A DNA stretch of 64,000 nt from NCBI RefSeq assembly GCF_009829075.1, contig NZ_WUQZ01000013.1, positions 1-64,000 on the forward strand, given 5' to 3'. A program made the translations under genes and the position numbers. The notes beneath the pieces were generated by a model that saw only the letters and a program-made list of their open reading frames with translations, ran no database searches and was not told the DNA's origin. The first letter of the stretch is position 1, and every line of letters starts with the position of its first letter. This stretch comes from Sphingobacterium composti. Lineage in GTDB: Bacteria; Bacteroidota; Bacteroidia; Sphingobacteriales; Sphingobacteriaceae. Positions 52,328-61,171 of this stretch are shown here, one piece after another.

Positions 52328-53935
52328 ATGCAAAAACTATTAGACATATTAAAAGAAAAACGCGAAAAACTTCATCTAGGTGGCGGAATTACTAAAATTC
52401 AAAAGCATAAAGAAAAAGGAAAGATGACGGCTTGGGAACGTGTAATCTACCTTTTGGATGAAGATTCGTCTTATGTAGAAATAGGAGCTTTTGCAGGAGA
52501 TAATATGTATGCAGAGCATGGAGGATGTCCAAATGCAGGTGTTGTTGTTGTTTTGGGGTATATCAAAGGAAAATTATCTGTCGTAGTATCCAATGATGCG
52601 ACAGTAAAAGCTGGAGCTTGGTTTCCAATTTCGGGCAAGAAAAATCTCCGAGCGCAGGAAATAGCTATGGATAATCACTTGCCTATCATCTACTTAGTGG
52701 ATTCTGCTGGTGTTTACTTACCAATGCAGGAAGAAATTTTTCCAGACAAAGAACATTTTGGACGAATTTTTAGAAATAATGCAAAAATGTCAGCGATGGG
52801 TATTCCGCAGATTGCAGCCATCATGGGTTCTTGTGTAGCTGGCGGAGCTTATTTACCCATTATGTCCGATTATGCATTGATAGTTGAAGGAACAGGTTCT
52901 GTGTTCTTAGCAGGTTCTTATTTGGTTAAATCTTCTATTGGCGAAGTCATTGATAACGAAACTTTAGGAGGTGCGACGACACATACAGAAATTTCTGGAG
53001 TAGTAGATAACAAGTATCCCGACGATGAATCATGTTTGGATGCCATCAAAAATATAGTAGATAAAATAGGTGCGAATCCTCAAGCTGGATTTTCAAGAAT
53101 TGAAGCTAAATTACCCAAATTAGCAGCTGAGACCATCTATCAAAATTTACCCCAAGACAGATTGAAGCCTTATAATATGCTTCAAATTTTGGAAGCCATC
53201 GTAGATGAAGGCTCATTGGAAGAATACAAAAAAGATTATGGTAAGACATTGATTTCTGCTTTAGCACGTATTGATGGATGGGCTGTAGGAATAGTCGCTA
53301 ATCAGCGAGAGATTGTGAAAGCGAACAAACCTGGTGGAACGCAGGAAATGCAAATGGGAGGGGTAATCTATTCGGATTCGGCGGATAAAGCAGCTCGTTT
53401 TATTATGAACTGCAACCAACAAAAAATTCCATTGGTGTTTTTCCAAGATGTCACAGGATTTATGGTCGGCTCGCGTTCTGAACATGGCGGAATAATTAAA
53501 GATGGTGCAAAAATGGTGAATGCAATGGCAAATTCGGTTGTTCCAAAATTTACATTTATTATAGGTAATAGCTACGGAGCAGGTAATTATGCAATGTGTG
53601 GTAAAGCCTATGACCCACGATTAATCTATGCTTGGCCAACAGCACAAATGGCTGTAATGAGTGGTGCTTCTGCCGGAAAAACTTTATTACAAATACAAGA
53701 AGCTACTTTGAAAGTTAAAGGAGTTACCTTGTCTGAGGAAGAAAAACAAATCTTATTAAAAGAAATTGAAGATAAATACAACGAGCAATTAAGTCCATAT
53801 TACGCTGCAGCTCGACTTTGGGTAGATGGCGTCATTGACCCAAAAAAAACGCGTAAAATCATCTCAATGGGAATAGAAGCCGCTAATCATAACGCTGATA
53901 TTCCGAGATATAATGTGGGTGTGATACAAACTTAA
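52328..53935 (+). CDS. acyl-CoA carboxylase beta (carboxyltransferase) subunit, methylcrotonyl-CoA type
   Basis: This 535-residue carboxyltransferase transfers CO2 from biotin to an acyl-CoA. Motifs include GKMTAWERVIYLLDEDS, GSCVAGGAYLPIMSDYALIVEGTGSVFLAG and GNSYGAGNYAMCGKAYDPRLIYAWPTAQMAVMSG. Neighbours point to 3-methylcrotonyl-CoA as the substrate. The biotin carboxylase/alpha subunit it needs is not in the window. It is divergent from the acyl-CoA dehydrogenase operon across 136 AT-rich bases. Confidence 0.9.
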   Translation: MQKLLDILKEKREKLHLGGGITKIQKHKEKGKMTAWERVIYLLDEDSSYVEIGAFAGDNMYAEHGGCPNAGVVVVLGYIKGKLSVVVSNDATVKAGAWFPISGKKNLRAQEIAMDNHLPIIYLVDSAGVYLPMQEEIFPDKEHFGRIFRNNAKMSAMGIPQIAAIMGSCVAGGAYLPIMSDYALIVEGTGSVFLAGSYLVKSSIGEVIDNETLGGATTHTEISGVVDNKYPDDESCLDAIKNIVDKIGANPQAGFSRIEAKLPKLAAETIYQNLPQDRLKPYNMLQILEAIVDEGSLEEYKKDYGKTLISALARIDGWAVGIVANQREIVKANKPGGTQEMQMGGVIYSDSADKAARFIMNCNQQKIPLVFFQDVTGFMVGSRSEHGGIIKDGAKMVNAMANSVVPKFTFIIGNSYGAGNYAMCGKAYDPRLIYAWPTAQMAVMSGASAGKTLLQIQEATLKVKGVTLSEEEKQILLKEIEDKYNEQLSPYYAAARLWVDGVIDPKKTRKIISMGIEAANHNADIPRYNVGVIQT

Positions 53936-53985
53936 GGTTGTAGCAATTTATTTTTATCATACGTTATATGATTAAACTTACAATT

Positions 53986-54402
53986 ATGATAAGGTTAGCA
54001 ATATTTTTATTTACACTTCTTGTAATGATATCTTGCAAGAAAAATTCCAATACTATACAAGAATTAGAAATTGGTATTTATAAAGGAACATTTACTGTTG
54101 ATTACGATGGTAAAAAACAATCGGCATCTGATATTGAAGTTGTTTTCAATATTGATAATACGTATACATCTACAGGTAATAGAAATCCAAGAGTACCAGC
54201 AGGAGGAAGTGGAACTTATATTATAAAGGATAATACTGTACTATTTGATGATAAAAATCCTTGGACTACAGAATTCGATCCAGGACTTGTCTTAAATGGT
54301 GAATATTTTAGTACCTATAAAGACAAAAAATTGATTTTAAAAAAGACTATAAAGTATAATAATTCTAGAACAATTTATGAATATAATTTAACCAAACAAT
54401 AA
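53986..54402 (+). CDS. small predicted lipoprotein, function unknown
   Basis: The 138-residue protein starts MIRLAIFLFTLLVMISCKKN with a lipobox (MISC), so it is membrane-anchored. The mature part contains IYKGTFTVDYDGKKQSASDIEVVFNIDNTYTSTGNRNP, beta-strand-like. An in-frame ATG six codons upstream is an alternative start. Its last 15 bases overlap the convergent acetoacetyl-CoA synthetase gene. Family not recognised. Confidence 0.72.
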   Translation: MIRLAIFLFTLLVMISCKKNSNTIQELEIGIYKGTFTVDYDGKKQSASDIEVVFNIDNTYTSTGNRNPRVPAGGSGTYIIKDNTVLFDDKNPWTTEFDPGLVLNGEYFSTYKDKKLILKKTIKYNNSRTIYEYNLTKQ

Positions 54403-56304
54403 ATTATATAAAACAAAATACTCTTCCAAACATTCAGGATTACGCATAATATCTTTGGAGACTGCTTTTTCTAAAGAAACTCCTGAAAAAATCTTTTTAA
54501 CTGGTATTTCTAACTTCTTACCGCTCAATGTATAAGGAATGTCTTGTACTTGAAAAATAGAATCCGGTACATGTCGTGGACTATATTGCTTTCTTAAATT
54601 AGCCTTTATCTTGGTTTGGATTTCTTCATCTAATTTTAAATTGTCTTCAAATTGTACAAACAACAACATTTTAGAAGAACCATCCTTCTCATCTGTTGTA
54701 ATCACTAAAGAATCTTTAACCTCGCCCAATTCATTCACAGTATTATAAATCTCGGCTGTTCCGATACGCACACCTCCACGATTCAATGTAGCATCCGAAC
54801 GACCATAAATTAGTATTCCTTCTTCACGAGTTATTTTAATCCAATCCCCATGTGCCCAAACATTCGGAAATTTTTCAAAATAACTTTCTCTGTACTTATC
54901 ATTACGAGCATCATTCAAAAAATAAACAGGCATAGAAGGCATAGGCTGCTTTATAATCAATTCGCCTACTTCATCCATTACTTCTATTCCTTCTTCATTA
55001 TAAGCCACTATATCGGCACCTAAAGTCTTACATTGCAATTGACCAGAATACACAGTCAACATCGCATTTCCTGATAAAAAAGCAGAACAAACATCTGTAC
55101 CACCACTCAAGGAAATAATATGCACATTAGGAAATTTAGCTTGCAAGACTTCAAAAGTAGAAGCGGGTAGAGGAGAACCTGTAGAACCAATGACTTTAGG
55201 TTGGCAATCCTTGATGTCCAAATGCTCAATTGATTTAAAATAAACAGCTCCTGCACCTAAATGATGAACTTGAGCTTGCTTAAGGAAATTCCAAAATGTC
55301 TGATGGTTGTTGTGATTAATTATGCCATCAAAAAGGCATAGTGTCGCTCCACAAAGTAACGATGACAATGCGTAATTCCACATCATCCAACCAGTAGTCG
55401 AATACCATAAGAAGTTTTCTCCAGCTTGTACATTTTGATGTAAAGACAAGGCTTTATAATGCTCTAACAGATTTCCTCCCGTACTATGCGTAATAGCCTT
55501 TGGTTTTCCTGTCGTTCCCGAAGAATACAAAATCCAAATTGGATGTGAAAAAGGTACTCGAACGAATTCTAAGGGTTTGGGAGCATAATTATCCAATACC
55601 GTATTCCACATAGTATCATTCAGATTAATAACCTCTTGCAAAGTTATTAACCTACTTACCAACATATAAAAAGTCTCCCTTTTAGAGAACTTCTTATCAT
55701 TGTATTGATATTCGGTTTCGATAAAAAGTAATTTAGGTTCGATTTGTTCGAATCTTTCTATAATAGCTTTATCCCCAAAATCTGGAGAACAACAAGACCA
55801 AATAGCCCCTAAGGAATTGACAGCTAAAAAAATAGCAATTGTTTCTATCCGATTATTTAATACACCAACAACTCTGTCACCCTTTTGAATACCCTTGTCT
55901 ACTAAATATTGCTGGATTTTACTGACTTTTTCTTGTAATTCCTTCCAACAAATTTCTTGATAATCTTCGTATTCGGATTGAAATTTTATAGCAATTCCAT
56001 TTTCCTTATAAGATTTGAAAATATGTTCAGCATAAGAAAGCTCTATTCCTTCAAACCATTTCGCTCCAATAAAATTTTCTGCAGTATTCCAATATAAAAC
56101 TTTATTACAATTTCCAGAATAGGATACCTGGAAATAATCTAGAATAGATTGCCAAAATTGTTCTAAATGATTAATAGACCACAAGTGAAATTCCTGATAA
56201 TTAATAAATTGTAACTTAAATTTACTTTCAATATATTGCTGAAAAGCATACAAACTAGAAGATTCTGTATACTCCTGTGATGGAATCCACAAAGGTGTCG
56301 ACAT
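54388..56304 (-). CDS. acetoacetate--CoA ligase (acetoacetyl-CoA synthetase)
   Basis: The 638-residue adenylate-forming enzyme would activate acetoacetate, the product of HMG-CoA lyase, to acetoacetyl-CoA. It has the P-loop YSSGTTGKPKAITHSTGG, the TTGWMMWNYALSSLL segment and YGRSDATLNRGGVRIGTAEIYN near the end, with the C-terminal Lys in LSGKKLEIPVK. The ATG at 56302-56304 (MSTPLWIPS) is used; an in-frame ATG 42 bases upstream lies inside the thiL terminator. Confidence 0.92.
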   Translation of the reverse strand: MSTPLWIPSQEYTESSSLYAFQQYIESKFKLQFINYQEFHLWSINHLEQFWQSILDYFQVSYSGNCNKVLYWNTAENFIGAKWFEGIELSYAEHIFKSYKENGIAIKFQSEYEDYQEICWKELQEKVSKIQQYLVDKGIQKGDRVVGVLNNRIETIAIFLAVNSLGAIWSCCSPDFGDKAIIERFEQIEPKLLFIETEYQYNDKKFSKRETFYMLVSRLITLQEVINLNDTMWNTVLDNYAPKPLEFVRVPFSHPIWILYSSGTTGKPKAITHSTGGNLLEHYKALSLHQNVQAGENFLWYSTTGWMMWNYALSSLLCGATLCLFDGIINHNNHQTFWNFLKQAQVHHLGAGAVYFKSIEHLDIKDCQPKVIGSTGSPLPASTFEVLQAKFPNVHIISLSGGTDVCSAFLSGNAMLTVYSGQLQCKTLGADIVAYNEEGIEVMDEVGELIIKQPMPSMPVYFLNDARNDKYRESYFEKFPNVWAHGDWIKITREEGILIYGRSDATLNRGGVRIGTAEIYNTVNELGEVKDSLVITTDEKDGSSKMLLFVQFEDNLKLDEEIQTKIKANLRKQYSPRHVPDSIFQVQDIPYTLSGKKLEIPVKKIFSGVSLEKAVSKDIMRNPECLEEYFVLYNLLFG

Positions 56305-56334
56305 GCGTTTATAAATTGGTACACCTAAATATAC

Positions 56335-56366
56335 AAAAAAGGTCATTGCTACTCACAATGACCTTT
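56335..56366 (-). terminator. terminator after thiL
   Basis: AAAGGTCATTG and CAATGACCTTT form an 11-bp stem with a 7-base loop and a T-run on the minus strand. It lies between thiL and the acetoacetyl-CoA synthetase gene. Confidence 0.85.
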
Positions 56367-56387
56367 CTGATATCTTAAATTATTAGC

Positions 56388-57428
56388 TTACTTTTTAAAA
56401 GCATTCCAGCCTTGTGCCTTAATTTCATGCACATGACCAGATTTTGAAATCATTTCTTTTCCTGCAGAAGGCTCTGTTATATAACCAATTACAGAAATAT
56501 CCAACTGACCTTTAATTTTATCGTAGTCTGCTTGCGGAATAGTAAACAACAATTCATAATCCTCACCACCACTCAATGCGCAAACAGTAGGATCTAAACC
56601 AAATTCACGAGCTGTCTCATAAGTCATTGGATCCAAAGGAATTTTTTCCTCATACAATTTACAACCTACATTTGAAGCGTTACAAATATGTAAGATTTCA
56701 GAAGCCAAACCATCCGATACATCAATCATTGATGTAGGTTTAATATCTAAAAAACTCAATAATTCCACTACATCTTTACGTGCATCAGGCTTTAATTGAC
56801 GCTCTACGATATAGTCTTTTCCTTCTAGATCGGGTTGAATATTAGGGTTTTCTAAAAATATATTCTTCTCCCTTTCTAATAATTGCAAACCAACATATGC
56901 TCCACCTAAATCACCAGAAACACATAATAAATCACCTTCTTTAGCTCCTGAACGATAAGTTACTTTTGATTCTTCAGCATATCCAATACTGGTAACCGAA
57001 ATAACTAAACCTTGAGCTGAAGCTGAAGTATCACCACCGACTAAATCAACACCGTATTTTTTACAAGCAATTAAAGCACCTTCGTAGATTTCTTCAACAG
57101 CTTCTAAAGGAAATTTGGATGAAAGTCCAATAGAAAAAGTGATTTGCGAAGCAATACCATTCATCGCATAGATATCCGACAAATTAACTTGTACTGCCTT
57201 GTAACCCAAGTGTTTAAGCGGTACATAACGCAAATCAAAATGAATATTTTCTAACAATAAATCCGTAGAAATCAAGGTCTTATATCCTGAAAAATCCATT
57301 ACTGCAGCATCATCACCAATTCCTTTATTTGTAGATTCTTGTGTTAATTCTACTGCTTGCGTCAGGTGTTTGATTAATCCAAATTCACCTAATTCATTTA
57401 TATCTGTTTTATCTATATTATCAAACAT
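56388..57428 (-). CDS. thiL: thiamine-phosphate kinase
   Basis: ThiL phosphorylates thiamine monophosphate to thiamine diphosphate. The protein (346 residues) has the PurM-like fold: NKGIGDDAAVMDF (Mg/ATP), DLLLENIHFDLRYVPLKHLGYKAVQVNLSDIYAMNG, GDLGGAYVGL and IDVSDGLASEI. The ATG at 57426-57428 is chosen because the family begins MFDN..., and because the longer reading frame runs through a TATCTTTG -7 box (57448-57455), which would place part of it upstream of transcription start. Confidence 0.93.
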   Translation of the reverse strand: MFDNIDKTDINELGEFGLIKHLTQAVELTQESTNKGIGDDAAVMDFSGYKTLISTDLLLENIHFDLRYVPLKHLGYKAVQVNLSDIYAMNGIASQITFSIGLSSKFPLEAVEEIYEGALIACKKYGVDLVGGDTSASAQGLVISVTSIGYAEESKVTYRSGAKEGDLLCVSGDLGGAYVGLQLLEREKNIFLENPNIQPDLEGKDYIVERQLKPDARKDVVELLSFLDIKPTSMIDVSDGLASEILHICNASNVGCKLYEEKIPLDPMTYETAREFGLDPTVCALSGGEDYELLFTIPQADYDKIKGQLDISVIGYITEPSAGKEMISKSGHVHEIKAQGWNAFKK

Positions 57429-57447
57429 ATTCACATTTTTTCCACAA

Positions 57448-57455
57448 CAAAGATA
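57448..57455 (-). promoter_or_regulatory. -7 box of thiL
   Basis: TATCTTTG on the minus strand, 19 bases before the chosen ATG; no TTG is seen at the usual -33 distance. Confidence 0.45.
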
Positions 57456-57555
57456 CGTATTAATCTTATCTTGGATAATAGGGCTAAAAATAGGGCAAAT
57501 GTAAAAATGCCCCATTTTCTGAAATATTTTATTGTATGTTCCATGGAAAACTTAA

Positions 57556-57571
57556 TTTTTCATGTGAAACA
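57556..57571. other. parS-like site 1
   Basis: TTTTTCATGTGAAACA matches the bacterial parS consensus TGTTTCACGTGAAACA at 14 of 16 positions. It lies in the 151-base gap between nadA and thiL. Confidence 0.5.
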
Positions 57572-57579
57572 TGAGTTTT

Positions 57580-58578
57580 TTATAATCCTAAACGTGCTGA
57601 AATTTCCAACATTCTTTCAATCGGTTTTTGTGCTCTATTGATTACATCTTCTGGAAGAATTATTTCTGGTTGATCGTATTTCAAACAGTTGTATAATTTC
57701 TCCAATGTATTCAATTTCATATGTGGACAATCGTTGCAAGCACAAGCATTATTCGGCGGAGCAGGAATAAATGTTTTGTGTGGACTAGCTTTTTGCATTT
57801 GATGTAAAATGCCAGATTCTGTTGCCACAATATAGGTAGAAGCCTCATCTCCAATCGTATATTTCAACATTCCCGAAGTCGATCCGATGTAATCAGCCTC
57901 AGCCAAAATATGTTCTTCACATTCAGGATGTGCAATAAATTTGGCTCCAGGATTTTCAGCACGTAAATTTTCAATTTTTTCACGTGAAAAAATCTCGTGA
58001 ACCATACATGCACCATTCCAAAGCACTAAATCGCGACCTGTTTTCTTCTTCACATAGTCACCAAGATTACGATCTGGACCAAAAATTATCTTTTGATCAA
58101 CTGGAAGTGACTCGACAATCTGCACTGCGTTGCTCGAAGTACACACAATATCCGATAAAGCTTTCAATTCTGCCGTACAATTCACATACGTAATCACCAA
58201 ATGATCAGGGTATTGCTCTTTAAATTTTGCAAAAAGGTGTGGCGGACAAGAATCCGACAACGAACAACCTGCTTTCAAATCTGGAAGCAACACTTTTTTT
58301 GATGGCGAAAGAATTTTTGCTGTTTCTGCCATAAAATGCACACCTGCAAACACAATAACATCAGCATCTGTCTTAGCAGCTTGCTGCGAAAGTCCCAGAC
58401 TATCACCGATATAGTCTGCTAAATCTTGAATTTCAGCATCCTGATAATAGTGTGCAAGAATTACAGCATTTTTTTCTTTTTTCAAACGTTGAATTTCTTG
58501 AACTAAATCCAAACTTGGATCCACAGGAACATCAATGAAGCCTTTTGCTTCTAAATCTCTTTCGTATGTGTTATTCAT
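57580..58578 (-). CDS. nadA: quinolinate synthase
   Basis: NadA makes quinolinate from iminoaspartate and dihydroxyacetone phosphate with a 4Fe-4S cluster. The 332-residue protein has [26 protein letters not shown] and the three cluster cysteine regions ([36 protein letters not shown]). It is divergent from nadB, its pathway partner, across the DnaA-box region. A TACTTTTG -7 box at 58624-58631 (minus strand) would give a leader of about 40 nt. A parS-like palindrome lies inside it at 57976. Confidence 0.97.
   Translation of the reverse strand: MNNTYERDLEAKGFIDVPVDPSLDLVQEIQRLKKEKNAVILAHYYQDAEIQDLADYIGDSLGLSQQAAKTDADVIVFAGVHFMAETAKILSPSKKVLLPDLKAGCSLSDSCPPHLFAKFKEQYPDHLVITYVNCTAELKALSDIVCTSSNAVQIVESLPVDQKIIFGPDRNLGDYVKKKTGRDLVLWNGACMVHEIFSREKIENLRAENPGAKFIAHPECEEHILAEADYIGSTSGMLKYTIGDEASTYIVATESGILHQMQKASPHKTFIPAPPNNACACNDCPHMKLNTLEKLYNCLKYDQPEIILPEDVINRAQKPIERMLEISARLGL
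57976..57991. other. parS-like site 2 (inside nadA)
   Basis: TTTTTCACGTGAAAAA matches parS at 14 of 16 positions and is itself a perfect palindrome. The two differences are symmetric. Confidence 0.5.
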
Positions 58579-59052
58579 TCTCTCTTCTGTAATTGGGTTA
58601 ATCTGTTTGACTAATCAACTTCACAAAAGTAAACAAAGAAATTCAAACGAAATTCACATTCCTTTTTTTCAATAAATAATAATCTTTTTTATATAAGAGA
58701 ATCTTATTGTTTATTAGTCTGTGGAAAATGGGGATAACTGTTTTATTTTAATTTTGTTTTTGAGTTATTTGATTCTTTTCCACAATTTATCCACACTTTT
58801 TAATTGCTTTAGTACTGATTTTCAATTATGTGATTTTTCTGCTTTTTTAATTTCCATATTTTTATGTGAATTACTCGTTGTTAAAATATTGTTAATATAT
58901 CGTCAACTTTTCCATACTTGTCACGTGAAACATGTGTGAAATTATAAGTGATTGTGGAATAATAAATAGTTTTAAAATTTAATTCACGTTTTGTTTACAC
59001 GTTATCCACATTATTTGTTAATTTGTTTCAATTTTAAGCTTGAAATAGGTTT
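58579..59052. other. oriC: candidate replication origin (DnaA-box-rich noncoding region)
   Basis: The 474-base gap between divergent nadA and nadB has no ORF of coding character and is AT-rich. Perfect DnaA boxes (TTATCCACA) occur at 58787-58795 and 59002-59010. TTTTCCACA is at 58776-58784 and, inverted, at 58720-58728, directly joined to TGGGGATAA (58729-58737). Weaker ones are TTTTCCATA (58908-58916) and TGTGGAATA (58953-58961). T- and A-rich runs (58670-58720, 58800-58880) could be the unwinding element. Replication genes dnaA, dnaN, holB and mnmG are within 20 kb. Confidence 0.68.
58917..58932. other. parS-like site 3 (inside the candidate origin)
   Basis: CTTGTCACGTGAAACA matches parS at 13 of 16 positions, with the right half intact (TCACGTGAAACA). 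It lies between two DnaA-box clusters. Confidence 0.45.
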
Positions 59053-60645
59053 ATGTCGGATAAAAAAGTAGATTTTTTGGTTGTTGGTTCGGGTATAGCA
59101 GGTTTAAGTTTTGCTTTGAAGGCTGCGAATGTTGGTAAAGTGTTAATATTGACAAAATCTAACGAAGATGAGTCCAATACAAAGTATGCTCAAGGAGGTG
59201 TGGCAGTCGTTACAGATGAGGCAGATAGCTTCGAAAATCACATACAAGATACCTTAGTTGCTGGAGATGGGTTGTGTAATCCACAGGTTGTGGAAAACGT
59301 CATAAAAGAAGGACCAGATCGTATAGCAGAATTGATTGCTTATGGTATTTCTTTCGACAAAGAAGATTCTGGAGAATATGATTTAGCCAAAGAGGGGGGG
59401 CATTCTGCACATCGGATTTTGCACTATAAAGATATCACAGGTTATGAAATTGAGCGTGCTCTATTAGAAAAAGTACATCAAAATACTAATATTGAAATAC
59501 TTACACATTATTTTGCTGTTGATTTGATAACTCAACATCATTTAGGTGTTCATGTGGACAAAAAATCGACAGATATTGAATGTTATGGCGTTTATGTTTT
59601 GAACACTCATACAGGAAAAGTTGAGAAATTTTTGTCCAAAATAACCTTAATAGCAACAGGTGGGGCTGGACATGTATATTCGAGTACGACGAATCCTACA
59701 ATTGCTACTGGTGACGGTATTGCGATGGTGTATCGTGCAAAGGGAAAAGTGCGTAATATGGAATTTATACAATTCCATCCGACCGCATTATACAATCCAA
59801 GTGAATATCCAGCTTTTCTAATTTCTGAAGCTGTACGTGGTTTTGGTGGTATTTTACGGCGTGCAAATGGGGAATCTTTTATGCAGGAATATGATTCACG
59901 TGAATCATTAGCTCCTCGTGATATAGTGGCACGTGCGATAGATGCAGAAATGAAAAAATCAGGGCTTGATTATGTTTATTTAGATATTACACATAAGTCT
60001 AAGGATGAATTACTTACACATTTTCCTAATATTTATGAAAAATGTCTATCTATCGGTATAGATATGACAAAGGATTTTATACCAGTAACTCCAGCAGCAC
60101 ATTATTTGTGTGGTGGTATTATGGTAGATGAGTATGGTGCAAGTAGCATTAATAATTTGTACGCATGTGGAGAATGCTCTTCTACGGGACTTCATGGTGC
60201 TAATCGCTTAGCTTCCAATTCTTTACTTGAAGCTGCCGTTTATGCACATCGTATTTTTTTAAGTGCTAAAGATAAATTTAATTTAATTTCTTTTAAAGAA
60301 AATATTCCAAATTGGGATGATTCCAATACAAAATTGTTGAATGAAGATATTTTAGTTACCCATAATCTTCGTGAAACACAGAAATTTATGTCGGATTATG
60401 TCGGTATCGTTCGTTCTGATTTTCGTTTGGAACGTGCTATGCGAAGACTAGGTTTCTTGTATGAAGAGACGGAATCTTTTTATAAAAATACTAAGCTTTC
60501 AGTCAAACTTTGTGAATTACGAAATGTTATTCAAGTAGCTTATTTGGTTGTGAAATCTGCAATGAATCGAAAGGAGAGTAGGGGATTGCATTATACAACG
60601 GATTTTCCAGATCATGCGAAAGTTTTAGAAGATACAATTTTATAA
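59053..60645 (+). CDS. nadB: L-aspartate oxidase
   Basis: NadB oxidises L-aspartate to iminoaspartate, the first step of NAD synthesis, and feeds NadA. The 530-residue protein has the FAD-binding start VDFLVVGSGIAGLSFALKAA, the NTKYAQGGVAVV region, the HSAHRILHYKDITGYEIE active-site segment and GGIMVDEYGASSINNLYACGECSSTGLHGANRLASNSLLEA. It is divergent from nadA. A parS-like palindrome lies within it at 59892. Confidence 0.97.
   Translation: MSDKKVDFLVVGSGIAGLSFALKAANVGKVLILTKSNEDESNTKYAQGGVAVVTDEADSFENHIQDTLVAGDGLCNPQVVENVIKEGPDRIAELIAYGISFDKEDSGEYDLAKEGGHSAHRILHYKDITGYEIERALLEKVHQNTNIEILTHYFAVDLITQHHLGVHVDKKSTDIECYGVYVLNTHTGKVEKFLSKITLIATGGAGHVYSSTTNPTIATGDGIAMVYRAKGKVRNMEFIQFHPTALYNPSEYPAFLISEAVRGFGGILRRANGESFMQEYDSRESLAPRDIVARAIDAEMKKSGLDYVYLDITHKSKDELLTHFPNIYEKCLSIGIDMTKDFIPVTPAAHYLCGGIMVDEYGASSINNLYACGECSSTGLHGANRLASNSLLEAAVYAHRIFLSAKDKFNLISFKENIPNWDDSNTKLLNEDILVTHNLRETQKFMSDYVGIVRSDFRLERAMRRLGFLYEETESFYKNTKLSVKLCELRNVIQVAYLVVKSAMNRKESRGLHYTTDFPDHAKVLEDTIL
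59892..59907. other. parS-like site 4 (inside nadB)
   Basis: TGATTCACGTGAATCA matches parS at 14 of 16 positions and is a perfect palindrome. Confidence 0.5.
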
Positions 60646-60647
60646 AT

Positions 60648-61166
60648 ATGGCTACTATACTACCCGTTAAAGAATCATTTCCATTTATAGATGAAGATAC
60701 TTTTGTAGCGCCCAATTGTACTATTGTAGGCGATGTTACTATTGGTCATCATTGTTCAATATGGTTTAATGCTGTAGTGAGAGGGGATGTAAATTATATT
60801 AAAATAGGAAACTATAGCAATATACAAGATAATGTGACTATTCACGGTACATATTTAAAAAATGGTACTGACATCGGCAATTACGTAAATATTGGCCATA
60901 ATGCGATTGTACACGGCTGTATTATAGAGGATTATGTATTAATAGGAATGGGGGCTATTGTTATGGATAAGGCTGTTATTCAATCAAAGGTAATTATAGC
61001 TGCAGGAGCTGTTGTTTTGGAGAATACTTTCTGTGAATCAGGGTATTTGTATGCTGGTGTACCCGCAAAAAAAATAAAGCCACTTACTGATGGGCAAATG
61101 GCTTTATTAGAAAATCTTCCACACAATTATGTGCTATATTCGAGTTGGTTTACAGATCATAAATAG
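60648..61166 (+). CDS. gamma-class carbonic anhydrase family protein (left-handed beta-helix)
   Basis: The 172-residue protein is a hexapeptide-repeat beta-helix with the gamma-carbonic-anhydrase layout: SIWFNAVVRGDVNYIKIGNYSNIQDNVTIHG, then NIGHNAIVHGCIIEDYVLIGMGAIVMD, giving three His at zinc-binding positions. Many such proteins (YrdA/PaaY-like) have weak or unknown activity. It starts 2 bases after nadB and is probably co-transcribed. Confidence 0.9.
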   Translation: MATILPVKESFPFIDEDTFVAPNCTIVGDVTIGHHCSIWFNAVVRGDVNYIKIGNYSNIQDNVTIHGTYLKNGTDIGNYVNIGHNAIVHGCIIEDYVLIGMGAIVMDKAVIQSKVIIAAGAVVLENTFCESGYLYAGVPAKKIKPLTDGQMALLENLPHNYVLYSSWFTDHK

Positions 61167-61171
61167 AAAAT

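Noticed and set aside
57429..57579. TPP riboswitch upstream of thiL
   Set aside because: The gap is short, holds a -7 box and a parS-like site, and has no thi-box conserved segments.
58721..58939. 72-residue open frame inside the nadA-nadB gap
   Set aside because: It covers the DnaA boxes and is made of F/L/I-rich translation of T-rich DNA. It reads as noncoding.
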